Below, piece after piece: positions 26,980 to 35,083 of a stretch of DNA of 64,000 nucleotides. The notes below the pieces were generated by a model, which was not told where the DNA came from, did not search any database, and saw only the letters and a program-made list of their open reading frames with translations. Position numbers and translations under genes: made by a program. Position 1 is the first letter of the stretch; each line of letters starts with the position of its first letter. The DNA comes from Brachybacterium muris. Lineage in GTDB: Bacteria; Actinomycetota; Actinomycetes; Actinomycetales; Dermabacteraceae. The stretch covers positions 1,674,001 to 1,738,000 of the forward strand of contig NZ_JAFBCB010000001.1 in the NCBI RefSeq assembly GCF_016907455.1, read 5' to 3'.

Positions 26980-28023
26980 ATGCTCGCCGTCGTCGTCCAT
27001 GCCCCCGGTGACCTGCGCGTCGATGAGGTCCCCGACCCGGTCGCCGCCCCCGACGAGGTGCTGATGCGGATGGCCTACGGAGGGATCTGCGGCTCCGACA
27101 TCGCCTACTGGAGGAGCGGCATCAGCGGCACCGCGGTGCTCAAGGACCCGCTCGTGCTGGGCCACGAGGTCTCCGGCACCGTCGAGGCGATCGGCGAGCA
27201 GGCCGCCGCCGAGGTCGACGCAGCAGGCCTGGGCGTCGGCTCCCGTGTCACCGTGCACCCCGCCACCCTGGTGGGCGAGCACGCGGTCCCTGCCGACACC
27301 GCCGAGCGCACCAACCTGTGGCCCGAGGTCCGGTACTTCGGATCCGCGGCCTTCGACCCCCACGAGCAAGGCGGGTTCTCGACCCTGCGGGCAGTGCGCC
27401 CCGACCAGCTGCGCGCAGTGCCCGAGGGCGTAGGGCTGGACCAGGCGGCGCTGGCCGAGCCCTTCGGGGTGGCGCTGCACGCGGTGTCCCGCGCCGGCGA
27501 CATCACCGGTCGCACCGTCCTGGTCAACGGTGCCGGACCTATCGGTGCGCTCGCCGTGGCAGCGGCCCGCCGGGCCGGCGCCGGGCGCATCATCGCCGCG
27601 GACCTCTCGCCCGCTGCTCTCGAGATCGCCCGGGCGATGGGGGCCGACGAGACCGTGGACGTGGGCGCCGGGCAAGCACTGCCTGCGGATGTCGACGTCG
27701 CGATCGAGGCCTCCGGGGCGCCCCGCGCCCTGGGCGGCGTGGTCGCGGCTGTGCGCCGGGGCGGGGTGCTGGTGCAGGTGGGGAACCTGCCGGCCGGTGA
27801 GGTGCAGGCGAGCCTCGGCGGGATCGTGACCCGGGAGATCGACTACCGCGGCTCCTACCGGTTCGTCGACGAGATCAGCGATGCCCTGGAGGCGATGGCC
27901 CACGGGTTCGACGTGTCTCCGCTGATCACCCACACGGTGTCGTTGGACCGGGCCGTCGAAGGCTTCGAGATCGCGGCGGACCGGTCCACCGGATCCTCCA
28001 AGGTGCTCATCGATCTGCGGTGA
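26980..28023 (+). CDS. Zinc-type medium-chain dehydrogenase, L-idonate 5-dehydrogenase/sorbitol dehydrogenase-like
   Basis: 347 residues of the medium-chain dehydrogenase family. The catalytic zinc region is GGICGSDIAYW and LGHEVSGTVEAIG, the Rossmann loop is VLVNGAGPIGALAVAAARRAGA, and VRYFGSAAFDPHEQGGFSTL matches idonate dehydrogenases. The structural-zinc cysteine lobe (a CxxCxxC cluster after about residue 90) is missing: that stretch reads VHPATLVGEHAVPADTAERT. ATG with AGAGGAGC upstream. It probably oxidises a polyol or sugar acid. Its presumed transporter partner just upstream is broken. Confidence 0.82.
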   Translation: MLAVVVHAPGDLRVDEVPDPVAAPDEVLMRMAYGGICGSDIAYWRSGISGTAVLKDPLVLGHEVSGTVEAIGEQAAAEVDAAGLGVGSRVTVHPATLVGEHAVPADTAERTNLWPEVRYFGSAAFDPHEQGGFSTLRAVRPDQLRAVPEGVGLDQAALAEPFGVALHAVSRAGDITGRTVLVNGAGPIGALAVAAARRAGAGRIIAADLSPAALEIARAMGADETVDVGAGQALPADVDVAIEASGAPRALGGVVAAVRRGGVLVQVGNLPAGEVQASLGGIVTREIDYRGSYRFVDEISDALEAMAHGFDVSPLITHTVSLDRAVEGFEIAADRSTGSSKVLIDLR

Positions 28024-28041
28024 CCCCTCGGGCCCGGGTGC

Positions 28042-29178
28042 TCAGGACGTGAGCGCGCGGGCGATGCGGCCGGGCCAGCCGGGGCCCTCGTAGATCAGGG
28101 CGGTGTAGCCCTGCACGAGATCTGCCCCGGCCCCGAGCCGGTCGGTGACGTCGGCGGCGGTGGTGACGCCGCCGCAGCTGATGATCACCGCGTCCTCGGG
28201 GAGCGCCTCGCGCAGCAGGCCCAGCACCTCGAGCGACCGCTCGGCCAGCACCGGGCCGGAGAGGCCACCGGCACCGATCCGCTCGATCAGGCCCCGGTCG
28301 GAGCGCAGCTGCTTCGGGCGGGCGATGGTGGTGTTCGTGGCGATCACGCCCGCCAGGCCCAGTTCCGTGGCGAGATGGGCCACCTGCCGCACGTCCTCGT
28401 CGTGGAGGTCGGGGGCTATCTTCACCAGGACCGGCACGGCCCGGCGCAGTCGACGCTCGGACCGGGCGGCCTCCTCCAGCACCGCGCTCAGCACCGGGCG
28501 CAGGGACTGGACGGACTGCAGGTCCCGCAGGCCCGGTGTGTTGGGGCTGGACACGTTGACCGCGAGGTAGCTCGCGTACGGGGCCAGGGTACGGGCCGAG
28601 AACCGGTAGTCCTCGGCGGCGTCCTCCAGCGGGGTGGACTTGGACTTGCCGATGTTCACGCCGATCACCGGGCGCTGCCCGGCCGCGGTGCGTCGCACGC
28701 GGGCCAGTCGCTTGGCCAGGCCCACCGCACCGCGGTTGTTGAACCCCATGCGATTGATCAGAGCCCGGTCGGCGACCAGGCGGAAGGACCTCGGTGCAGG
28801 GTTGCCGGGCTGGGGGCGGGCGGTGACGGTCCCCACCTCGACGTGGCCGAAGCCGAGGGCCAGCAGGGCCAGCGGGACCTGTCCGTCCTTGTCGAAACCG
28901 GCGGCGAGGCCGAAGGGATGGGGGTGGCGCAGTCCCAGCACCTCAGGGCCCGAAGCGACGGTGCGGGCCGGATCGGGGACGCGGAAGAGGGTGCGCAGCA
29001 GACGCTCGCTGCCGGGGAGGGCGCTGAGCAGTCTCAGCGCGTCCACGGTGAGGTGGTGCGCACGCTCGGGGTCGATGCGCCGCAGGACGTGCCGGAAGAG
29101 GAACGGGTATGCCCCGCGCCGAGCCGTCGGTGCGGCGTTGACCGATGGGCCGGAGCCGGCCGAGGAGGGGGTGTTCAC
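28042..29178 (-). CDS. pyrD: Dihydroorotate dehydrogenase (quinone), class 2
   Basis: Oxidises dihydroorotate in pyrimidine synthesis, passing electrons to menaquinone. The class 2 N-terminal membrane-associating helices (PFLFRHVLRRIDPERAHHLT) precede the barrel: FGLAAGFDKDG, EVGTVTARPQPGNPAPRSFR, INRMGFNN, and NVSSPNTPGLRDLQ with the catalytic Ser, then VKIAPDLHDED and GAGGLSGP. GTG start with GAGG close upstream. An Ala/Ser-rich 20-residue N-terminus precedes conservation, so a later start is possible. Confidence 0.95.
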   Translation of the reverse strand: MNTPSSAGSGPSVNAAPTARRGAYPFLFRHVLRRIDPERAHHLTVDALRLLSALPGSERLLRTLFRVPDPARTVASGPEVLGLRHPHPFGLAAGFDKDGQVPLALLALGFGHVEVGTVTARPQPGNPAPRSFRLVADRALINRMGFNNRGAVGLAKRLARVRRTAAGQRPVIGVNIGKSKSTPLEDAAEDYRFSARTLAPYASYLAVNVSSPNTPGLRDLQSVQSLRPVLSAVLEEAARSERRLRRAVPVLVKIAPDLHDEDVRQVAHLATELGLAGVIATNTTIARPKQLRSDRGLIERIGAGGLSGPVLAERSLEVLGLLREALPEDAVIISCGGVTTAADVTDRLGAGADLVQGYTALIYEGPGWPGRIARALTS

Positions 29179-29182
29179 AGCC

Positions 29183-29662
29183 TCACGCTACGTGCTCGTC
29201 GGGCGTCGCCGCACGGCCTTCGTCCTGCCAACGACGACGCAGCAGGTAGGGAACAGCGATCAGCGGCAGCAGCAGCGGGACGAAGGCGTAGCCGATCCCG
29301 TACACGGACCACACGGTGTCGTCGGGGAACAGCGACGGAGCGAGCAGGCTCAGGGTGCCCACGCTCACCACGCCCAGCAGTTCCAGGATGCACAGCCACA
29401 GTGCCGCACCGGACCCGTCACGGCCCCGCACCAGAGCGATCGTGACCGCGATGTAGGTGATCGCCGCGAGCAGCGAGAGCGAGTACGCCAGCGGTGCGGC
29501 GTCGAAGTCCCGCAGGATCTGCACGAGGCTGCGGGCCGTGGCCGAGATCGCGAAGATGCCGTACACGATCACCAGCAGTGCGGTGAATCCGCGGGAGCGG
29601 GAACCAGGTCGATCGGTGCTGCGGCGGTGGTTGCCCTGCACGTGGGTGTCAGACGAGCTCAT
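29183..29662 (-). CDS. Small integral membrane protein (unknown function)
   Basis: 159 residues with four hydrophobic segments (ALLVIVYGIFAISATARSL, LSLLAAITYIAVTIALV, LWLCILELLGVVSVGTLSLL, YGIGYAFVPLLLPLIAVPYL) and a hydrophilic N-terminal 25 residues. The ATG at 29662 has GGGAGG upstream and overlaps the stop of the upstream membrane gene (ATGA). It ends 4 nt before the pyrD start. Likely forms a unit with its neighbour; no family function is known to me. Confidence 0.75.
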   Translation of the reverse strand: MSSSDTHVQGNHRRSTDRPGSRSRGFTALLVIVYGIFAISATARSLVQILRDFDAAPLAYSLSLLAAITYIAVTIALVRGRDGSGAALWLCILELLGVVSVGTLSLLAPSLFPDDTVWSVYGIGYAFVPLLLPLIAVPYLLRRRWQDEGRAATPDEHVA

Positions 29663-30021
29663 GCGAATCCTCCCGGCCAGATCTGCTCGACCCTCATCAC
29701 CAGCACCGCCAGGGTCACGGCCACCACGCCGATCGCGAGACTGCCCCACCGGGTGCGCTCCCAGATCCCCAGCCATGCCCCGCCCAGTGGCAGCACCAGG
29801 CCCGTGAGCAGGTAGCCGTAGAGGGTCACGGGATCGGTCACCTCTCCCCCGCCCAGGTCCTTGATCAGCAGGGCGATGCCCAGCACCGCCCACGCCAGCA
29901 GCACCAGCGCGGCGGCTCCCAGCAGCACCAGGTCGGCGGCGAGGTCCCTCACGGTGTAGTACGCCGCCAGGGCAGCGGTCAGCCCGCACACCACGTACAG
30001 CACGATGATCAGCACCTGCAT
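29659..30021 (-). CDS. Small integral membrane protein (unknown function)
   Basis: 120 residues, with about four hydrophobic segments beginning MQVLIIVLYVVCGLTAALA and ending VTLAVLVMRVEQIWPGGFA. The ATG at 30021 is preceded by AGGAGG at a rather long 12-nt distance; ATG 30051 is the alternative. It overlaps the next gene by 4 nt and is divergent from pepA. Confidence 0.7.
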   Translation of the reverse strand: MQVLIIVLYVVCGLTAALAAYYTVRDLAADLVLLGAAALVLLAWAVLGIALLIKDLGGGEVTDPVTLYGYLLTGLVLPLGGAWLGIWERTRWGSLAIGVVAVTLAVLVMRVEQIWPGGFA

Positions 30022-30101
30022 GGGCGGGTTCGTCCTCCTGGATTCCGGCATGGGCCTGGCGGGCACGCGGCCGCGGCCGACGGGGTGTCGGGGCCGACGC
30101 C

Positions 30102-30107
30102 TACGAT
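30102..30107 (+). promoter_or_regulatory. -10 box of pepA (leaderless)
   Basis: TACGAT, 6 nt before the ATG at 30114. Confidence 0.6.
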
Positions 30108-30113
30108 AGATCC

Positions 30114-31571
30114 ATGCCAACGATCAGTATCTCCACCGCATCCGTCCGCGACGTCGAGGCCGACGTCCTCATCCTCCCCCTGTTGGCCGGGCAGGACGAC
30201 TCCCCTGCCACGGTGCCGGGCTCCTCCGAGATCTCCGAGGCGATCGCCTCTCTGGAGCCGTCCAGCGCCCGTGGTGACGTGCACCGCATCCCGTCCTTCT
30301 CCCTGGCTGCCGCCGGTTCTCTGCTGCTGGTCGGTGTGGGCGCCTCGAGCCTCGACGAGGTCGAGGCGGAGGACCTCCGCCTCGCCTACGGCGCCGCCAC
30401 CCGCGCCCTGACCGGCGTGAGCACTGCCGCACTCGCCCTGCCCGGCGGCAATGCCGAGCAGCTGGCCGCTGCCGTCGAGGGCGCGGCCCTGGGCGCTTAC
30501 GCGTTCATCACCCACAAGTCCGAGTCCTCCAAGGCCAAGCCCGCACTGGAGTCCGTGGTGGTTCTCGCCGAGGACGAGACCGGTGCCACGGCTGCCGCCG
30601 AGCGCGCCGAGGTCCTGGCCGGGTCGGTGGACATCGCCCGCGACCTGGTCAACACCCCGCCGAACCTGCTGTACCCGGCGGAGTTCGCACGCCGCGCCGA
30701 GGAGGCCGTGGCCGATCTGCCCATCACAGTGACGGTGCTGGACGAGAAGGAACTGGCCGAGGGCGGCTACGGCGGCATCGTGGGCGTCGGCCAGGGCTCG
30801 TCCCGTCCGCCGCGCCTGGTGCGCCTGGAGTACGCGCCCGAGGGTGCGAAGCAGTCCGTGGCCCTGGTGGGCAAGGGCATCACCTTCGACACCGGCGGCA
30901 TCTCCATCAAGCCTGCCGCGGGCATGGACGAGATGACCTCGGACATGACCGGCGCAGCCACTGTCCTCGCCGCCACTGTCGGAGCGGCACGCCTGGGCCT
31001 GGACGTGAGGATCACCACCTTCCTGGCACTGGCCGAGAACATGCCCGGCGGCGGCGCCCAGCGCCCCGGTGACGTGGTCACCATGCGCAACGGGATGACG
31101 GTGGAGGTGCTCAACACCGACGCCGAGGGCCGCATGGTGATGGCCGATGCGCTGGTGGACGCGGTGGCCACCGAGCCCGATCTGGTGATGGACGTCGCCA
31201 CCCTCACTGGCGCCGCCATGGTGGCGCTCGGCAAGCGCACCGCTGCCGTGATGGGCACCGAGGGCGGCCGGGACACCGTGATGGCTGCCTCCGCTCAGGC
31301 GGGCGAGCCGTTCTGGCCGCTCCCGTTCCCCGCCGAGCTGCGTGCGGACATCACCGGCCGCGTCGCCGACCTGCGCAACATCGGTGAGCGCTGGGGCGGC
31401 GCGCTCTCGGCCGGTGTGTTCCTCAAGGAGTTCGTGGGTGAGACCGAGTGGGCTCACCTCGACATCGCCGGCCCGGCCTTCGCCTCCGCCCCGCTGGGCT
31501 ACATGGGCAAGGGCGCCACGGGTATGAGCGTGCGCACAGTCCTGCAGGTCCTGGAGGACCGCGCCCGCTGA
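30114..31571 (+). CDS. pepA: Leucyl aminopeptidase (M17)
   Basis: Cytosolic hexameric dizinc aminopeptidase, 485 residues. The M17 catalytic domain shows GKGITFDTGGISIKP with the metal-binding Lys/Asp, MTSDMTGAATVLA and the signature NTDAEGRMVMADAL with the metal-binding Asp and Glu and the active-site Arg. The N-terminal macro-like domain is less conserved. The start ATG is leaderless. A hairpin follows the gene before lpdA. Confidence 0.95.
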   Translation: MPTISISTASVRDVEADVLILPLLAGQDDSPATVPGSSEISEAIASLEPSSARGDVHRIPSFSLAAAGSLLLVGVGASSLDEVEAEDLRLAYGAATRALTGVSTAALALPGGNAEQLAAAVEGAALGAYAFITHKSESSKAKPALESVVVLAEDETGATAAAERAEVLAGSVDIARDLVNTPPNLLYPAEFARRAEEAVADLPITVTVLDEKELAEGGYGGIVGVGQGSSRPPRLVRLEYAPEGAKQSVALVGKGITFDTGGISIKPAAGMDEMTSDMTGAATVLAATVGAARLGLDVRITTFLALAENMPGGGAQRPGDVVTMRNGMTVEVLNTDAEGRMVMADALVDAVATEPDLVMDVATLTGAAMVALGKRTAAVMGTEGGRDTVMAASAQAGEPFWPLPFPAELRADITGRVADLRNIGERWGGALSAGVFLKEFVGETEWAHLDIAGPAFASAPLGYMGKGATGMSVRTVLQVLEDRAR

Positions 31572-31605
31572 TCGGGCCGACCTTCCGGAAGGAATCCGAG
31601 CCGAG

Positions 31606-31649
31606 CGGCGCCGCCTCGTGCCCTAGCATGGGTCTCGAAGGCGGCGCCG
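31606..31649. terminator. Inverted repeat between pepA and lpdA
   Basis: CGGCGCCGCCT (31606-31616) pairs with AGGCGGCGCCG (31639-31649) around a 22-nt loop that contains the -10-like TAGCAT at 31624. It could end pepA transcription or be an operator for lpdA. Confidence 0.4.
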
Positions 31650-31707
31650 TCCGGTTGTCCCGGTCGCACATGCCGCGATCACAATCACTCAGCGAGGGAG
31701 CACACAG

Positions 31708-33111
31708 GTGGCTGAATCGACCACTGACCAGTACGACGTCGTGATCCTGGGCGGTGGCAGCGGCGGCTATGCGGCTGCGCTGCGCGGCGCCCAGCTCGGG
31801 CTCAGGATCGCCATGGTGGAGAAGGACAAGCTGGGCGGCACCTGCCTGCACCGCGGCTGCGTCCCCACCAAGGCCATGCTGCACGTCGGCGAGGTCGCCG
31901 ACGCCCCGTCCGAGGGCAAGGACCTGGGCCTGGACATCTCCCTGAACGCCGTGGACATCGAGAAGGTCCTGGGCTTCAAGGACAAGGTCATCGGCCGCCT
32001 CTACAAGGGCCTGCAGGGCTTGGTGAAGTCCCGCGACGTCGAGTACATCGAGGGCTTCGGCCGTCTCACCGGCAAGGACACCGTCACGGTGGAGACCGAG
32101 GGCGGCACCCGCGAGCTGCGCGGCAAGAACATCGTGCTGGCCACCGGCTCCTTCTCCAAGACCCTGCCCGGCATCGAGCTGGGTGGGCGGATCCTTGACT
32201 CCGAGGCCGCGCTGCAGCTGCCCGAGGTGCCGAAGAACCCGATCATCTTGGGCGGTGGCGTCATCGGCGTGGAGTTCGCCTCGGTGTGGAAGTCGCTCGG
32301 CGCCGAGTCGGTGACCATCGTGGAGGGCTTGCCCCACCTGGTCGCCAACGAGGACGAGTCCCTCTCCAAGGCCCTTGAGCGCTCTTACAAGAAGCGCGGC
32401 ATCACGTTCTCCCTCGGGGTGTTCACCGAGAAGGTGGAGCCCAGCGACTCCGGCGTCAAGGTCACCCTGGCCGACGGCACCGTCTTCGAGGGCGACTACC
32501 TGCTGGTGGCGGTGGGCCGCGGCCCCGTCACCAAGGACCTCGGCTACGAGGAGCAGGGCATCGAGATGGATCGCGGCTTCGTGCTGGCGGACAAGGGGAC
32601 GCTGGAGACCAGCGTGCCCGGCATCTACGCCGTGGGCGACATCGTGCCTGGCCTGCAGCTCGCACACCGCGGGTTCCAGCAGGGCATCTTCGTGGCCGAG
32701 CTCATCGCCGGCCAGAACCCCGCCCCGATCGTGGAGTCCGGGATCCCCCGCATCACGTACTGCGAGCCGCAGCTCGGCTCCGTGGGACTGACCGAGAAGC
32801 AGGCGAAGGAGCAGCTGGGCGACGACGCCGTTCAGACCTACGAGTACAACCTCGGCGGAAACGGCAAGTCCCAGATCCTCGGCACCACCGGCTTCATCAA
32901 GCTGGTCCGTGAGAAGGACGGCCCCATCGTGGGTGTCCACATGATCGGCTCGCGCATGTCCGAGCTGATGGGCGAGGCGCAGCTGATCGTCAACTGGGAG
33001 GCCTACCCCGAGGACGTCGCCTCCTTGATCCACGGTCACCCCACGCAGCACGAGGCCATGGGTGAGGCCGCGCTGGCCCTCGCCGGCAAGCCCCTGCACG
33101 CCCACGCCTGA
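31708..33111 (+). CDS. lpdA: Dihydrolipoyl dehydrogenase (E3)
   Basis: Flavoprotein that reoxidises dihydrolipoyl groups of 2-oxoacid dehydrogenases. 467 residues: FAD loop VVILGGGSGGYAAALRGAQL, redox disulfide GGTCLHRGCVPTKAML, NAD-binding ILGGGVIGVEFASVW, GIYAVGDIVPG, and the C-terminal His-Glu dyad in GHPTQHEAMGEA. GTG start with GGAG 7 nt upstream. It lies 27 nt before the E2 gene, so both are probably one transcript. Confidence 0.97.
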   Translation: MAESTTDQYDVVILGGGSGGYAAALRGAQLGLRIAMVEKDKLGGTCLHRGCVPTKAMLHVGEVADAPSEGKDLGLDISLNAVDIEKVLGFKDKVIGRLYKGLQGLVKSRDVEYIEGFGRLTGKDTVTVETEGGTRELRGKNIVLATGSFSKTLPGIELGGRILDSEAALQLPEVPKNPIILGGGVIGVEFASVWKSLGAESVTIVEGLPHLVANEDESLSKALERSYKKRGITFSLGVFTEKVEPSDSGVKVTLADGTVFEGDYLLVAVGRGPVTKDLGYEEQGIEMDRGFVLADKGTLETSVPGIYAVGDIVPGLQLAHRGFQQGIFVAELIAGQNPAPIVESGIPRITYCEPQLGSVGLTEKQAKEQLGDDAVQTYEYNLGGNGKSQILGTTGFIKLVREKDGPIVGVHMIGSRMSELMGEAQLIVNWEAYPEDVASLIHGHPTQHEAMGEAALALAGKPLHAHA

Positions 33112-33138
33112 GCCTGACGCCACCAGAAGGAGAACATC

Positions 33139-34992
33139 ATGTCCGAAACCGTGAAGATGCCCGCACTGGGCGAGTCCGTCACCGAGGGCACCGTGACGCG
33201 GTGGCTGAAGTCCGTGGGCGACACCGTGGAGGTGGACGAGCCCCTGCTGGAGGTCTCCACCGACAAGGTCGACACCGAGATTCCCTCCCCCGTGGCCGGG
33301 ACCATCGAGAAGATCCTGGTCGAGGAAGACGAGGACGCCGAGGTCGGCGCTGATCTGGTCGTGATCGGCGACGGGTCCGGCTCCGACGACTCCGGCTCCT
33401 CCGACGAGGGTGCCTCCGAGGAGAAGTCCGAGGAGTCCGATTCCTCCGAGGGCGAGGACCTCGCCTCCGATGAGACCGTCGCGCCATCCACCACGCAGGA
33501 GACCCCTGCCGGCGAGGACGAGAAGCCCGCAGACAAGGAGCCCGCTACCAGCGACAGCGGCTCCGCCGGTGAGGCGTCCGGCGGTGGCTCCGCCTCCGGT
33601 GAGGAAGTGACGATGCCGGCGCTCGGCGAGTCCGTCACCGAGGGCACCGTGACGCGGTGGCTGAAGTCCGTGGGCGACACCGTGGAGGTGGACGAGCCCC
33701 TGCTGGAGGTCTCCACCGACAAGGTCGACACCGAGATCCCCTCCCCCGTTGCCGGCACCCTGCTGGAGATCCGCGTCGAGGAGGACAGTGACGCCGAGGT
33801 CGGTTCCGTGCTGGCCATCATCGGTGACGAGTCCGCCGCGAAGGCCGACAAGCCCGCCGAAGACGCCCCGAAGTCCGAGAAGAAGGCAGAGCCGAAGACG
33901 GAGGAGAAGTCCGAGCCGGAGGAAGAGAAGAAGGACCAGCCGAAGGACGAGGATAAGGCCGAGGCCCCCAAGGGCGAGCAGAAGCAGGATCCCTCCGCTC
34001 CCGCCTCCGCCCCGAAGGCCGCCGACTCCGTCAGCGGCGCCGCAGGCACCGGCTATGTGACCCCGCTGGTGCGGAAGATGGCGGCCGACGCCGGTATCGA
34101 CCTGTCCTCGGTCAAGGGCACGGGACTAGGTGGCCGTATCCGCAAGCAGGACGTCGCCGAGGCGATCGAGGCTGCCAAGCAGGCCTCTGCTGCCCCCGCT
34201 GCTTCCGAGCAGACCGCACCGTCGGCTCCCGCCGGTGACGCACCGAAGGCTGCTCCGAAGGTCGAGGCGTCCCCGCTGCGCGGCACCGAGGAGAAGATGA
34301 GCCGTATCCGCAAGATCACCGCGAAGCGGATGGTGGAGTCCCTGCAGACGCAGGCCCAGCTCACCACTGCCGTCGAGGTGGACATGACTCGCGTGGCGAA
34401 GCTGCGCGGTGCGGCCAAGGACGCCTTCGCCCAGCGCGAGGGTGCCAAGCTCACCTTCCTGCCGTTCATCATGATGGCCGCGGTGGAGGCGCTGAAGACC
34501 TACCCGAAGATCAACGCCGAGATCGATGGCGACATGATCAAGTACAACGCCTCCGAGAACATCGGCATGGCTGCCGACACCGAGCGCGGTCTGGTGGTGC
34601 CGGTGATCAAGAACGCCGGCGACCTGAACCTGGCCGGCCTGGCCCGCCAGATCGGTGAGCTCGGCGGCAAGGCGAAGAACAACAAGCTGGGGCCGGACGA
34701 CCTGTCCGGTGCCACCTTCACCATCACCAACACCGGTTCCGGTGGTGCCCTGTTCGACACCCCGATCGTGCCCAACCCGCAGGTGGGAATCCTGGGCTGC
34801 GGCACCATCACCAAGCGTCCGGCCGTGGTGCAGAACGCGGAGGGCGATGACTCCATCGCGATCCGTTCGATGATGTACCTGTTCCTGTCCTACGACCACC
34901 GTCTGGTGGACGGCGGTGACGCCGCACGCTTCCTCACCTTCATGAAGAAGCGTCTGGAGGACGGCGCGTTCGAGGCCGAGCTCGGCCTGTGA
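33139..34992 (+). CDS. sucB: 2-oxoacid dehydrogenase E2 (dihydrolipoamide acyltransferase), two lipoyl domains
   Basis: 617 residues. Lipoyl domain 1 at about residues 3-75 and domain 2 at about 155-230, each with the lipoylated Lys in STDKVDTEIPSPVAG, joined and followed by long Glu/Ser/Lys-rich linkers. The peripheral-subunit-binding domain (TPLVRKMAADAGIDLSSVKG) precedes the catalytic domain, which ends with LSYDHRLVDGGDAARFL holding the HxxxDG active site. In many actinobacteria this E2 serves pyruvate dehydrogenase (and oxoglutarate dehydrogenase) complexes; the substrate cannot be settled from sequence. RBS AGAAGGAG. The two lipoyl domains share a 113-nt identical stretch. Confidence 0.95.
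   Translation: MSETVKMPALGESVTEGTVTRWLKSVGDTVEVDEPLLEVSTDKVDTEIPSPVAGTIEKILVEEDEDAEVGADLVVIGDGSGSDDSGSSDEGASEEKSEESDSSEGEDLASDETVAPSTTQETPAGEDEKPADKEPATSDSGSAGEASGGGSASGEEVTMPALGESVTEGTVTRWLKSVGDTVEVDEPLLEVSTDKVDTEIPSPVAGTLLEIRVEEDSDAEVGSVLAIIGDESAAKADKPAEDAPKSEKKAEPKTEEKSEPEEEKKDQPKDEDKAEAPKGEQKQDPSAPASAPKAADSVSGAAGTGYVTPLVRKMAADAGIDLSSVKGTGLGGRIRKQDVAEAIEAAKQASAAPAASEQTAPSAPAGDAPKAAPKVEASPLRGTEEKMSRIRKITAKRMVESLQTQAQLTTAVEVDMTRVAKLRGAAKDAFAQREGAKLTFLPFIMMAAVEALKTYPKINAEIDGDMIKYNASENIGMAADTERGLVVPVIKNAGDLNLAGLARQIGELGGKAKNNKLGPDDLSGATFTITNTGSGGALFDTPIVPNPQVGILGCGTITKRPAVVQNAEGDDSIAIRSMMYLFLSYDHRLVDGGDAARFLTFMKKRLEDGAFEAELGL
33169..33281 (+). repeat. 113-nt perfect direct repeat, copy 1 (lipoyl domain 1)
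   Basis: Identical, base for base, to 33625-33737 in the same gene, 456 nt apart. The identity includes third codon positions. Confidence 0.9.
33625..33737 (+). repeat. 113-nt perfect direct repeat, copy 2 (lipoyl domain 2)
   Basis: Second copy of the repeat at 33169-33281. Sequence outside it diverges at both ends. Confidence 0.9.
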
Positions 34993-35026
34993 ACCTCGGG
35001 GCTGCCGTGAGGCGGTCCTGATGACC

Positions 35027-35060
35027 TGAGGGCCCGGTACCGCGAGGTGCCGGGCCCTCA
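35027..35060. terminator. Hairpin terminator between E2 gene and the convergent membrane-protein gene
   Basis: TGAGGGCCCGG (35027-35037) pairs with CCGGGCCCTCA (35050-35060); four further inner pairs (one G-T) close on a GCGA tetraloop. Likely bidirectional. Confidence 0.75.
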
Positions 35061-35083
35061 GTCGTCCCGTGGCCGTCACCTCG

